In this document: in pieces, positions 6,223 to 15,066 of the stretch
Numbering within the stretch: the first letter of the stretch is position 1
How the letters are laid out: each line of letters begins with the position of its first letter
NCBI GenBank assembly: GCA_964531745.1
Contig: CAZHFX010000009.1
Span: forward strand, 1 to 32,845
Direction: 5' to 3'
Origin: JACRFW01 sp964531745
GTDB lineage: Bacteria > Patescibacteriota > Patescibacteriia > Magasanikbacterales > GWA2-37-8
DNA: 32,845 nt
Notes under the pieces: generated by a model
What the model saw: the letters and a program-made list of their open reading frames with translations, nothing else
What the model was told of the DNA's origin: nothing
The model's database searches: none
Made by a program: the position numbers and the translations under genes

Positions 6223-6916
6223 CAAAGAAATATTTTATTCCTTTCGTAATATACAATCCACCTTGTTTTAAAATAGGCAAAACAAGTAATGTAACGACAA
6301 AAGACTGAAGGAAAATTAAAAATATACTTGTCCATTTAAGTTGAGGAATAAATTTAAAATCCCTCTCAAACGACACCTTAAAAAATTCTCCCTTCGGCCA
6401 AACGAATGGGCCCTTAATTGAGATAAGACCTGGTGATTGTTGACACCCATCAAATCGGTCAAAAAGTTCTCCTTGAAAATCGTCCAATCCCAAATTTTTA
6501 TAAATAGTAAGACGGTCGTGGTATTTTAGATTTTTGGATACGCCATTAAAATTACATGTAACAGAAAAGTTGGTAATATTTTTCTTTTGATTTGTGTCTG
6601 TTATCCAAACTTTTAAATAAGAACTATTTTCAAAGTCAACTTTATACTCTATCGGAATTAACGCAAATGATACAAGAATAGAAGTAGCTCTTCTAAATTC
6701 ATCTTTCTTGATCTGTAACTGTTGTGTTGCTTCATTAGATATATTGTCCTTAACTTTTTTAAGGCATTCTTCTGTCGTTTCACAAGATATTTCTCCTTCT
6801 TTTAAACTAAAGTGAATCGGGCTAACATGTGCTTTTTGAATAAAAAAAATACTAAGAAGCGCAACAAAAAATAATAACAAAATCAATCTCAAAATTATTC
6901 TTCCATTTTTTATCAT
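6215..6916 (-). CDS. Two-TM protein of unknown function inside an RM operon
   Basis: 233 aa from ATG 6916, four bases past the hsdM stop; a TTG at 6934 would overlap hsdM. Residues about 7-27 (LRLILLLFFVALLSIFFI) form one transmembrane segment and a second lies near the C-terminus (SIFLIFLQSFVVTLLVLPI). The roughly 165 residues between them should lie outside the membrane on one side, with cysteines (SCETTEEC, VTCNF, DGCQQ) that could form disulphides. I recognise no family. It overlaps hsdS by 8 bases, so it is co-translated with the RM genes, an unusual place for a membrane protein. Confidence 0.8.
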   Translation of the reverse strand: MIKNGRIILRLILLLFFVALLSIFFIQKAHVSPIHFSLKEGEISCETTEECLKKVKDNISNEATQQLQIKKDEFRRATSILVSFALIPIEYKVDFENSSYLKVWITDTNQKKNITNFSVTCNFNGVSKNLKYHDRLTIYKNLGLDDFQGELFDRFDGCQQSPGLISIKGPFVWPKGEFFKVSFERDFKFIPQLKWTSIFLIFLQSFVVTLLVLPILKQGGLYITKGIKYFFDE

Positions 6917-6920
6917 AAAG

Positions 6921-8849
6921 CTATTTTTTTTCAATAAACTTCAAATACTCATCGGCAATATTGTCCAAATCATGCTCCAAAATCTTTTTACCCTGCCCAT
7001 CAAAAACTAGCTGGCCGTCTTTATCCTTGCGATAGACGTAATCGCCGGAGTTATCCTTGCCAGATTTTTTGGATACCGCCATAAAAATTGGGTAATCTTT
7101 TGGTGGTGTCTCTTTTTCGTTCCACTTCTGCAAAAATATCACGCTCGTTTTTGTGCCAGTGTGCGGCTTGAATGTATTTACATCAAGTCCTACCACTGCC
7201 AGAATGCGCGCCTTGTCTAAAAGATAATCGCGCACATATTCCATATTGCTGTTGTTAAATACGCCCTGCGGCAAGACAATCGCCAGCCGCCCGCCCGGAC
7301 GCACCAAATCCAGCGAACGTTCAATAAACAAAATATGCCGCTCCATTTTATTGCGCACCTTGCCTTTGTCGTTTTTGGCCAGCTCATACTCGCGAAAAAG
7401 CAAATTTTCTTTTATTTCGCCGGCAAAAGGCGGGTTGGAAAACAAAATGTCAAAGTCAAAATATTTAAAACTATCTCGGTTCTGTCTGTTTTGATCATAA
7501 TCATCAAAACTGCGCAGACGTTCTTGCAATTCGGCTCGAGCGCGCAATTTTTCCGGCTCATCACCCTGCCACTCCTTGGGATTGAGTGAATTTAAATTTA
7601 AAATATGAGACTTGCCATCGCCGGCAATAAGCATTAGGGCGCGGGCGATTTTTACCGATTTTTCGTCAAAATCAATGCCATATAAATATTTGCGGGCATA
7701 CTCCACCCGCGCATCTTTGGGGGCGGTTTTCAAGCCATTAGCCCAAACATACTTCATAGTCTGTACCAAAAATCCGCCACTGCCGCAGGCTGGGTCAATT
7801 ATATATTCACCGTCTTTGGGATTTAACATCTTCACAGCCATAGCAATAACATGACGCGGGGTAAAATACTGACCTTTCTTGCCCTTGGCCACATCAGGCA
7901 AAAGATACTCAAACGCCGCGTCAATAACTTCTAAATTAGAATCCAGCAATTTAATTTTTTCCAACTCCGTGACGCAAACCGCCAGATGCCCGGGCGAAAG
8001 GCCGATGGTTTCGTGGCTGTCAAATATTCCTGACCATTCACGAGTGGCGCCGGCGAACAAGCGGCTGATGTTATTGTAAGTTAATTGCGGATCCTTGGAT
8101 GAACGAAACAAAACCTCTTGTTCCGGCCGCATTTTTGCTTCTTTTTCGTCAAATAACTTGGCGTAGATGAGTTTAAAAATTTCATTAAAGGAATCCCGGC
8201 CGGAACCGGCCAAAACCAGCTCTTCAATTATTTTTAAAATTTTTACCAAATCATATTCTTTTTCCAAAGAATCCAAGGTCAATTTGGATTCCAAAACATC
8301 GTCAATGGTTTGGCCGGCGCGGGGCAGATCGCGCAAGGTTTGGAATTCGCGCGGATAAGGGCGGTACAGCACTACTTTTTCCACGCCGTTACTCCATACG
8401 CCGATAGGCGCGCCCTCGGAATTGATGTAAGTTTTTAATTGGTCCAAACCCTTGTCCACCGCTGGATTTTTAGTCTCCACGATAATAAGCGGGGTTTGTT
8501 TATCTTCTTGATAAACAACAACATCGGCGGCCTTGGCATGAATTTCGTGACCGAATTTAATATCTTTTTCCAAGTCAATCCGCTCCAGCGGATAATTGTA
8601 ATGTTTGGTTAATTTTATGAGCCAAAGCTGGCGGATAATCTCTTCGGGCCGACCTTGATTTTTTTCCACGTTTAAAAGCAAAATATCTTTATCGCGTTTA
8701 AGACATTTAATATAAAATTTCCCTTTTTCTTTCTCAAAAATATCCAGCGCCTCTACCGGTTTAATATTTTCAAACTCCTTTAAGCCGTACTGCATGCTGG
8801 AATTGCGAAAAATTTTATTTAATACCGCGCTATTGATTTTTTGATCCAT
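6921..8849 (-). CDS. hsdM: N6-adenine DNA methyltransferase with N-terminal HSDR_N-type nuclease domain
   Basis: 642 aa. Residues about 75-135 resemble the HSDR_N nuclease domain: D109 in KAADVVVY, then E125 and K127 in IIVETK, a D...ExK core of the PD-(D/E)XK fold. The rest is an HsdM-type methyltransferase: the GQYFTP entry motif (326-331), SAM-binding DPACGSGGF (352-360) and catalytic NPPF (472-475). With hsdS downstream and no HsdR helicase in the window, nuclease and methylase in one chain plus a separate S subunit match the BcgI type IIB layout. The ATG at 8849 overlaps lexA by 20 bases. If the D-ExK site is inactive, it could instead be a methylase with a regulatory N-terminus. Confidence 0.92.
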   Translation of the reverse strand: MDQKINSAVLNKIFRNSSMQYGLKEFENIKPVEALDIFEKEKGKFYIKCLKRDKDILLLNVEKNQGRPEEIIRQLWLIKLTKHYNYPLERIDLEKDIKFGHEIHAKAADVVVYQEDKQTPLIIVETKNPAVDKGLDQLKTYINSEGAPIGVWSNGVEKVVLYRPYPREFQTLRDLPRAGQTIDDVLESKLTLDSLEKEYDLVKILKIIEELVLAGSGRDSFNEIFKLIYAKLFDEKEAKMRPEQEVLFRSSKDPQLTYNNISRLFAGATREWSGIFDSHETIGLSPGHLAVCVTELEKIKLLDSNLEVIDAAFEYLLPDVAKGKKGQYFTPRHVIAMAVKMLNPKDGEYIIDPACGSGGFLVQTMKYVWANGLKTAPKDARVEYARKYLYGIDFDEKSVKIARALMLIAGDGKSHILNLNSLNPKEWQGDEPEKLRARAELQERLRSFDDYDQNRQNRDSFKYFDFDILFSNPPFAGEIKENLLFREYELAKNDKGKVRNKMERHILFIERSLDLVRPGGRLAIVLPQGVFNNSNMEYVRDYLLDKARILAVVGLDVNTFKPHTGTKTSVIFLQKWNEKETPPKDYPIFMAVSKKSGKDNSGDYVYRKDKDGQLVFDGQGKKILEHDLDNIADEYLKFIEKK

Positions 8850-9486
8850 AAGTTCGTTTTAAAGTAGATAAATTGGCAATAACTTTACCATCCAAAAATA
8901 AATCATCATAAAACGGGATATTTTTGTAAGCCGGATTTTCCGGTTTGAGATAGACCCTTTTATTTTCGTGGACAAAACGTTTTACCGTGGTGCCGTCATC
9001 GCTCCTAGCCACGACAATATCCCCGTTCTTATATTCATGCGATTGTTTTATAAGCAGGATGTCGCCGTCCTGAATACCCGCGTTAATCATGCTGTCGCCA
9101 TGGACTTGTATAACATACAGTTTATCGCCCGACTCTCTAACGTCATCTTTGTACGCAGTTCTGGGCAAAGTCATCCAATTGCCAACCTCATGAATCGCCT
9201 CTACAAAAGACCCGCAGGAACTGCCGCCGGCGATCGGCGTCAGTAAATCAACCCCCAGGGCGTTAAAACCTTTGGGCAAAATTCTAAGCCCGCGCGCCAG
9301 GCCCTCCTCGCGTTTTATGTATCCTTTTTCTTCCAGAGCCTCCAAAAGGTTGATTACTGATTGGTTTGATGCTACACTGAGAGCGCCGCGCAATTCTGCT
9401 AGGCTAGGCGGAAAACCAGAGGATTGTTGCCCCTGGTAAATTACTTTTAGAGCGTCAAGTTGTCTTTTACTTATTTCTTTTGCCAT
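8830..9486 (-). CDS. lexA: LexA-like self-cleaving transcriptional repressor
   Basis: 218 aa. Residues 1-70 are a winged helix of the LexA type (KRQLDALKVI, FPPSLAELRGAL, SVINLLEALEEKGYI). The C-terminal half is an S24 peptidase domain: Ala86-Gly87 cleavage site in TPIAGGSS, nucleophile Ser132 in HGDSMINAG, and general base Lys169 in GTTVKRF. RecA-stimulated self-cleavage would release repression after DNA damage. It is the first gene of the RM operon and overlaps hsdM by 20 bases. Its promoter and two dyads lie immediately upstream, and its mRNA seems leaderless. It may be the genome's main LexA or a dedicated RM repressor; the window cannot decide. Confidence 0.93.
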   Translation of the reverse strand: MAKEISKRQLDALKVIYQGQQSSGFPPSLAELRGALSVASNQSVINLLEALEEKGYIKREEGLARGLRILPKGFNALGVDLLTPIAGGSSCGSFVEAIHEVGNWMTLPRTAYKDDVRESGDKLYVIQVHGDSMINAGIQDGDILLIKQSHEYKNGDIVVARSDDGTTVKRFVHENKRVYLKPENPAYKNIPFYDDLFLDGKVIANLSTLKRTYGSKNQ

Positions 9487-9492
9487 ATTTTC

Positions 9493-9521
9493 AGTATATA
9501 TGATTATTTAGTCTAGGTCAA
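9493..9521 (-). promoter_or_regulatory. lexA promoter, leaderless
   Basis: On the minus strand -35 TTGACC (9521-9516), a 17-bp spacer, and -10 TATACT (9498-9493). The start site would fall at about 9487-9486, on or next to the ATG at 9486, so the mRNA would have no leader. Confidence 0.6.
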
Positions 9522-9553
9522 ATGACTAAAATTTAGCTAATACTAGCTAAATT
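9507..9553. promoter_or_regulatory. Two adjacent operator-like dyads upstream of lexA
   Basis: Dyad 1 is TTTAGTC/GACTAAA (9507-9513 and 9524-9530, 10-nt spacer) and covers the lexA -35. Dyad 2 is AATTTAGCT/AGCTAAATT (9530-9538 and 9545-9553, 6-nt spacer). Both have TTAG/CTAA half-sites, so they may be two sites for one protein, plausibly LexA itself. They lie between lexA and the divergent HD gene and could act on both. Confidence 0.55.
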
Positions 9554-9590
9554 TGAAATAATCAAAAGAAATTATCCACAAGAGTAAAAC

Positions 9591-10598
9591 ATGAACCCAA
9601 TTCATTATAACGACCTAGTCTACGGCGAGGCGATGATTGACGATCCGGCGGCGATAGAAATCATCAACAGCCCGGCCATGCAACGTCTGAAAGGGGTGGA
9701 TCAGGCTGGTTATCTGCCCACCTGGACTGAAGACGTGGAAAAACTTAACGACCCGGAGCACACCCGTTTTGCTCATTCGGTCGGCGTCTATCTTCTCTTA
9801 AAAAAATTCGGGGCGCCGCGGGAAGAACAGATAGCCGGATTGATTCATGATATTTCCCACACGGCTTTTTCCCATGTTATTGATTACGTTCTGTCATCAT
9901 CGCCGGCCCAACAAAATTACCAGGACGAAACACACGAAACTTATGTAAAAAGCACCGAATTACCGCTGATTTTGTCGCGCCACGGGTTTAATCTGGAATT
10001 TATTCTAGACGACACCAATTTCCCCCTCAAAGAAACGGATTTGCCGGACCTGTGCGCCGACCGTATTGATTATATTCTGCGAGATGGTATAATCTCGGCG
10101 GAGTGCGGCCGAGAGACGGCGAACGACTATTTGGAGAATCTGACGGTTAAAAATGGCCGCTGGGTCTTTAAAGATTATGCGGAGGCCGAGGCTTTTGCCG
10201 ATTTCTTCATGCGTTTTAGCTCGCGGCACTTCAGCGGAGCCGTTACTGCGGCGCTGTTTCAGGCCACCGCCGAGTACCTCAAAAGCGCGCTGGAAAAAAA
10301 ATATATTACGATCAACGACTTGTACACCACCGACCAGGCGGTGCGCGACCTAATCGCCGTTCATTTTCCCGCCGACGCGGATATTAAGCGTCTGCACAGA
10401 CGAATAACTGATCATCGGTGTTTCGCGCTTGACGCCAATAACTACACCCAGCATATATTCTGCAAATCGCGAGCGGTTGATCCGTTATTCCAACACGAAA
10501 CTGGAGTCAGCCGTGTATCCGAAAAAAATAAAGAATGGGTAGAGAAGATTCAAAATGGACTAAAACCGAAAGAATACTATTTCCGTTATATTTATTGA
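9591..10598 (+). CDS. HD-superfamily phosphohydrolase (dNTPase/COG1078-like)
   Basis: 335 aa. The HD metal site is clear: His62 in RFAHSVGVY, His86-Asp87 in GLIHDISHTAFSH, and a distal Asp in DLCADRIDYI. The N-terminal NPIHYNDLVYG and MQRLKGVDQAG segments match the family of HD hydrolases related to dGTPases, which act on nucleotides or nucleotide-like phosphate esters in the cytoplasm. The substrate cannot be told. It diverges from lexA across a 104-bp region with two dyads, so co-regulation by DNA damage is possible. ATG 9591 follows a weak purine-rich stretch. Confidence 0.85.
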   Translation: MNPIHYNDLVYGEAMIDDPAAIEIINSPAMQRLKGVDQAGYLPTWTEDVEKLNDPEHTRFAHSVGVYLLLKKFGAPREEQIAGLIHDISHTAFSHVIDYVLSSSPAQQNYQDETHETYVKSTELPLILSRHGFNLEFILDDTNFPLKETDLPDLCADRIDYILRDGIISAECGRETANDYLENLTVKNGRWVFKDYAEAEAFADFFMRFSSRHFSGAVTAALFQATAEYLKSALEKKYITINDLYTTDQAVRDLIAVHFPADADIKRLHRRITDHRCFALDANNYTQHIFCKSRAVDPLFQHETGVSRVSEKNKEWVEKIQNGLKPKEYYFRYIY

Positions 10599-10610
10599 AA
10601 AAAACCAAGA

Positions 10611-10683
10611 CGGGCTGTAGCGCAGTTGGTAGCGCGCATGGTTCGGGACCATGAGGCCGCGGGTTCGAGCCCCGCCAGCCCGA
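10611..10683 (+). tRNA. tRNA-Pro (anticodon CGG)
   Basis: The 73 bases fold as a full cloverleaf: acceptor CGGGCTG/CAGCCCG, D stem GCGC/GCGC, anticodon stem CATGG/CCATG around TTCGGGA, T stem GCGGG/CCCGC around TTCGAGC, discriminator A. Anticodon CGG reads the proline codon CCG. The CCA end is not encoded. It lies between the HD gene and otsA on the same strand. Confidence 0.97.
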
Positions 10684-10738
10684 CAACTTAAACTTTTTTC
10701 AAAATCAGAGACGATTGAATCTGGATTAACAATAAATT

Positions 10739-12955
10739 ATGAAAAAACTTCTCGCGCTTATCGCGGTGGTTGTGGTAATTGTAAGTTTGATCGTTCTTGG
10801 CTTTACTGTCCAGCAAGTTCATCGGCAACAAGATTCGCTGACCGTTGATCTTCAACGACGCACTGCTCTTTTGGCCGACAGTCTTAAAGAATCAATCAGG
10901 CCTTCGTATTTAGGAAACTCTACTTCAACCATACAAAAACTTTTAGATAAATTTGCTGGCCGCGAAAGGCTATTGGGTCTAGCAGTTTACGATAATAAAG
11001 GCAGTTTGTTTGCAAAATCTGCGGAATTACCAAAAGAATTATCCGAGGATGCGGCTATTTCTGAAAAAGCGATGGACTCCGATAGCATTGAAGATAATTT
11101 CTCCACTCTAAATAAAGACAGGGTATATATTTTTGCTACGCCTCTACACGACGACGAAAATGTTATCGGGGTTTTGACAGTATTCCAAAGGGCGAATTAT
11201 ATTGATGATGCTATTAATCAAATTTGGAAAACCAACGCTCTGCGACTATTTTTGCAAGCATTGTTGTTTTCTCTGGCGATAGTTTTAATTCTAAATTGGA
11301 TCATCTATAAACCCATATTATACATGGCTGAAATGGTTCGCCAAGCAAGAAGTGGTAGAATGGAAAACGATTTTGAGACACAAAAAAACACCGGCTTTTT
11401 TAAACCTATAGCGATAGAAATTTCAAAAATGGCTAAAAGCTTGATTTTAGCTAGAAATTCAGCCAGCGAAGAAGCGAGAATGCGTCTGGAAAAATTGGAT
11501 TCGCCATGGACAGCGGAAAGATTAAAAGAATTTTTTAAGGCTTATTTTAAAGATCGACGAATCTTCGTGGTGTCTAATCGCGAACCGTATATTCATAAAA
11601 TGGTGAAAAATGAGATACATTGGGAAGTGCCGGCCAGCGGTATGGTAACGGCCCTAGAACCGATTATGGAAGCATGCGGAGGCTTGTGGCTGGCTCATGG
11701 TAGCGGCGATGCCGACAAACAAACTGTAAATAGCCAAGATAAAATTGAGGTACCGCCCGACGAGCCAAAATACACTTTAAAACGACTCTGGCTTACAGAG
11801 AAAGAAGTGCGGGGATATTATGTGGGTTTTTCCAATGAAGCGTTGTGGCCGCTGTGCCATATGGTACATACGCGCCCGATATTTAGAAAAGAGGATTGGA
11901 CGACGTATCGCAAAGTCAACGGAAAGTTCGTACAGGCATTACTGACGGAAATAAAAGACACACAACGACCGATTATTTTTGTTCAGGACTATCATTTTGC
12001 CTTGTTGCCCGAAATGATTAAAAAGAGCCGACCAGACGCTGAGGTGGTATTGTTCTGGCACATCCCTTGGCCTGGCGCTGAAGTATTTAGTATTTGCCCT
12101 TGGCGCAAAGAGATTATCAAAGGCATGTTGGGCGCGGATATTTTGGGTTTTCATACCCAGCAGTATTGTAATAATTTTCTGGAAACCGTGGGTAAAGAGA
12201 TTGAATCACTGGCCGATCTGGAAAACTTTTCCATCACGCACGCTGGTCACGCCACTTATATCAAACCACTTCCCATCAGTGTGGCATTTACGGATTCCGG
12301 CGGCGACAATAACGCCAAAAAATCCGAGTTGTTGGAAAATTTAAATTTAAAATATAAAATTTTAGGCATAGGTGTGGACCGTTTAGATTATACCAAAGGA
12401 ATTTTGGAACGATTTAAAGGATTGGAATTTTTTTTCGACATGCATCCCGCCTATAAAGAGCAGTTTACTTTCATCCAAATCGCTCCGCCTAGCCGCGAAG
12501 GAGTGGAAAAATACCGACAATTTAATGAAGACGTTACCAAAGAAGCGGAAAGAATAAATCAGAAATTTGGAATAAGCGGTTGGGAACCAATAGTTCTCCT
12601 AAAAGAACACTACTCACACGAAAGTCTTTACTCTCTTTATCGAGCGGCTCAAGTTTGTTTGGTAACCTCATTAAGTGATGGCATGAATTTGGTGGCCAAA
12701 GAGTTTGTCGCCTCTAGAGATGACGAAGTAGGCGTGTTGATTTTGAGCCAATTTACCGGTGCGGCTCGCGACCTTAAGGGCGCTTTAACCATAAATCCTT
12801 ATAACGCCGAAAAAACCGCCGAAGCTATTCATGAGGCGCTGACTATGCCCGCTTCTGAACAGCATCGCCGCATGAAAAAGATGCGCGAGTCCGTAAAGAA
12901 TTACAATATTTACCGTTGGGCCGCCGAGTTACTGCAGTCAATCGTTAACCTGTAA
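10739..12955 (+). CDS. otsA: Trehalose-6-phosphate synthase (GT20) with membrane sensor-like N-terminus
   Basis: 738 aa, far longer than normal OtsA (about 450-500). Residues 4-24 are TM1, about 25-165 an extracytoplasmic domain with a PAS/CHASE-like feel (LLGLAVYDNKGSLFA, YIFATPLHDDENVIGVLTVF), 166-189 TM2, then a HAMP-like linker to about 250. From residue 274 a full GT20 domain follows: SNREPY, GGLWLAHGSGD, VQDYHFALLP, FWHIPWP, GVDRLDYTKGI and SDGMNLVAKEF. It makes trehalose 6-phosphate from a nucleotide-activated glucose and glucose 6-phosphate. The fused sensor suggests control by an envelope or osmotic signal at the membrane. otsB follows after 4 bases. Confidence 0.93.
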   Translation: MKKLLALIAVVVVIVSLIVLGFTVQQVHRQQDSLTVDLQRRTALLADSLKESIRPSYLGNSTSTIQKLLDKFAGRERLLGLAVYDNKGSLFAKSAELPKELSEDAAISEKAMDSDSIEDNFSTLNKDRVYIFATPLHDDENVIGVLTVFQRANYIDDAINQIWKTNALRLFLQALLFSLAIVLILNWIIYKPILYMAEMVRQARSGRMENDFETQKNTGFFKPIAIEISKMAKSLILARNSASEEARMRLEKLDSPWTAERLKEFFKAYFKDRRIFVVSNREPYIHKMVKNEIHWEVPASGMVTALEPIMEACGGLWLAHGSGDADKQTVNSQDKIEVPPDEPKYTLKRLWLTEKEVRGYYVGFSNEALWPLCHMVHTRPIFRKEDWTTYRKVNGKFVQALLTEIKDTQRPIIFVQDYHFALLPEMIKKSRPDAEVVLFWHIPWPGAEVFSICPWRKEIIKGMLGADILGFHTQQYCNNFLETVGKEIESLADLENFSITHAGHATYIKPLPISVAFTDSGGDNNAKKSELLENLNLKYKILGIGVDRLDYTKGILERFKGLEFFFDMHPAYKEQFTFIQIAPPSREGVEKYRQFNEDVTKEAERINQKFGISGWEPIVLLKEHYSHESLYSLYRAAQVCLVTSLSDGMNLVAKEFVASRDDEVGVLILSQFTGAARDLKGALTINPYNAEKTAEAIHEALTMPASEQHRRMKKMRESVKNYNIYRWAAELLQSIVNL

Positions 12956-12959
12956 TAAA

Positions 12960-13739
12960 ATGAAATGCTTGTTTGACAGTTTAGATGAAATTAAATGGAG
13001 GTTCAATTTACCGAAGAGCCTTTTAATAATGCTCGACTTCGACGGCACGCTTGCGCCGTTGGCGATTACTCCGGCCAAAGCGGCATTGCCACGCTCAGTC
13101 AGGATGAAATTGCTAGAATGTTCTAAATATTTTTCTGTGGTAGTCATCAGCGGCAGGTCTCTGAGTGACATTAAACGCAAGGTGGGCTTAAAAAATATAA
13201 TTTACGCAGGCAATCATGGTTTGGAATGGCAAATTGGAAAGAGAAAAAACCGTGTTTCAGAGCCGTCAGGCGCCAAAAAATTATTAAATGCCGCAAAACG
13301 CAGTTTTAAAAAAATAGAGAAAAATTATCCGGGCGTATTATTAGAGGATAAACACTTGTCACTGGCAATTCATTTTCGTAATTTGGATCCAATCTTGGTG
13401 CCCGGGTTGAAAAGGGATATCAATACAATCATTAAGATGATAAATATTTTCGGCACTCCGCAAATTTTGCTCAGTAAAAAAGTAATTGAACTGCGCCCGA
13501 AGTCGAATTGGAATAAAGGAAAATTCGCTTTATTTATCCAAGAATATCTGCAAAATAAATTAGGAATTAAATTCACCCCTATTTATCTGGGAGATGACAC
13601 AACCGATGAGGATGTTTTTTCTGCTCTCAGGCAAAAAATTACTATAAGAGTAGGTCAATCTAAAATCAGTCAAGCGAAATATTACCTTAAAAATGTGAGA
13701 CAGGTAGAAAAATTTTTGGATTGGCTATTAAAAAAATAA
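12960..13739 (+). CDS. otsB: Trehalose-6-phosphate phosphatase
   Basis: 259 aa HAD-family phosphatase. Motif I is IMLDFDGTLAP (nucleophile Asp about residue 23), motif II is VVISGRS, and the late acidic motif is LGDDTTDEDVF. AGNHGLEW is typical of OtsB. It removes the phosphate from trehalose 6-phosphate to give trehalose, finishing the two-step pathway begun by the upstream otsA. The 4-base gap to otsA shows an operon. The 126 bp after it hold no gene; a 15-bp palindrome lies at 13807-13821. Confidence 0.93.
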   Translation: MKCLFDSLDEIKWRFNLPKSLLIMLDFDGTLAPLAITPAKAALPRSVRMKLLECSKYFSVVVISGRSLSDIKRKVGLKNIIYAGNHGLEWQIGKRKNRVSEPSGAKKLLNAAKRSFKKIEKNYPGVLLEDKHLSLAIHFRNLDPILVPGLKRDINTIIKMINIFGTPQILLSKKVIELRPKSNWNKGKFALFIQEYLQNKLGIKFTPIYLGDDTTDEDVFSALRQKITIRVGQSKISQAKYYLKNVRQVEKFLDWLLKK

Positions 13740-13865
13740 AAAAGAAAAAACAGAAATTTTGGCATCCACTTTGTCGCTTCTCCCAAACATGCTGATATGC
13801 TAATGATTACCGGCCCGGTAACGTTACGCCCGTGGTGTTTCATTTTGTCGTACACTGGGAATGAC

Positions 13866-15059
13866 TTATGATGGTAAAAGCCTGCGCAACTTTCTCCGGA
13901 ATCTCCAATCATTAATCCGCCCCGCCAAAATAACCGTCAAACCGGCGACGATTGACTCGGTTGAGCCAATGGCGGCCAGCGCCCACCCGTTGCTCATGAG
14001 GCCGAGATAGGCGCCTAATATACCCATGAACGGCGCGCCGGCGGCACCGACAAAAAGCCCCAACCGAGCCGGGTTGGTAAAATCTTGAGTAAGCGCCAGC
14101 CGGGCCGAAGAAGCTTCCGCCGCCACTTTCCCCTCTTTTTTTAGACGCTCAACATTTCTCCGATACAAAAAATAAGATTGAATGGCGGTGGTAAGCGAAA
14201 GCGCTACGGCAGAAAACCCGAATACCGCTCCGCCCAAAACTAAACGCCCGCCCACGATCAAGTGCTCCACCGAATAAGCGCCATAAGTGGCGAGCGCCAA
14301 AACCGGTAATAAAATGCGCGAACGTTTGGCCAGCTCTCGCCACCCAAACCCGGAACCGCGCAAAGCGGTCAATTCCGCCGCTTCGCCCATCAAGTCATCG
14401 GTAAAAGCGGCAAAAATCTTGCCGATGCCGGCCGCGTAACGCTCCAGAATGTGGGCTATTGGGCCGATAAAAAGCAACATCTTGACGATCGTCTGAGCAA
14501 TTTCCGTGCGCTCGTTGGCGTTATCGGCGATGACGCGATGAACGGCATAATCAACCTGCAAAGGGTAAATGAGCTCGGAAAGCTCGGTCATGAGCCGTTG
14601 CTCCTCCGGCCGGATACCCTTATTTTCTTCATCAATCAGAACCAGCCGCCTAAACCATAGCCGATCGCGCTCAATCAGCTCCACCGCCTGGCGCAAATCA
14701 CTGCCCTGGCTCTTGGCGCGCTCTTCATCAGCGGCGGAAATAATCGGCAGATGCTTATCGCGCAATAATTTCGGCAACCAGGTAATAATATAATTATGTT
14801 GGCTGTACACGCTGATGGCGTGCACCGCCTTCAGAATATTTTCCGGCGTCCGAAGCACCGTGCGCACTCCGATAGCTTTCCCATTCTTTAGAATCGCCCG
14901 AACGCGTTCTTTGTACTCCGGATACCGCTTAAAAATAAAATTCAGCTCAAAAGGAATTATTTCTTCAAAGTCGCACTCTTCCGGAAGCGACAACACTTTC
15001 ACCTCGTAACTGCCGATGAACGGCTTCGCGGCTTTGCTGGTTCGTCGGGAAAAAAACAT
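13866..15059 (-). CDS. Predicted membrane protein of unknown function, end of the polysaccharide operon
   Basis: About 397 aa from ATG 15059 (a TTG at 15077 overlaps the upstream gene). The first 190 residues are soluble and charged (FEEIIPFELNFIFKRYPEYKER; DLRQAVELIERDRLWFRRLVLI). The C-terminal part has several hydrophobic segments (IVKMLLFIGPIAHIL, ILLPVLALATYGAYSV, LVLGGAVFGFSAVALSL, GLFVGAAGAPFMGILGAYLG, ALAAIGSTESIVAGLTVILA), suggesting four to six TM helices, and a basic tail. I do not recognise a family. It starts seven bases after the nucleotidyltransferase stop, so it is the last gene of the operon. Confidence 0.8.
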   Translation of the reverse strand: MFFSRRTSKAAKPFIGSYEVKVLSLPEECDFEEIIPFELNFIFKRYPEYKERVRAILKNGKAIGVRTVLRTPENILKAVHAISVYSQHNYIITWLPKLLRDKHLPIISAADEERAKSQGSDLRQAVELIERDRLWFRRLVLIDEENKGIRPEEQRLMTELSELIYPLQVDYAVHRVIADNANERTEIAQTIVKMLLFIGPIAHILERYAAGIGKIFAAFTDDLMGEAAELTALRGSGFGWRELAKRSRILLPVLALATYGAYSVEHLIVGGRLVLGGAVFGFSAVALSLTTAIQSYFLYRRNVERLKKEGKVAAEASSARLALTQDFTNPARLGLFVGAAGAPFMGILGAYLGLMSNGWALAAIGSTESIVAGLTVILAGRINDWRFRRKLRRLLPS

Positions 15060-15066
15060 AAAAAAA

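Noticed and set aside
13807..13821. 15-bp palindrome TTACCGG-C-CCGGTAA between otsB and the convergent membrane gene
   Set aside because: No T-run on either side, so terminator function is not supported; an operator role has no other evidence.
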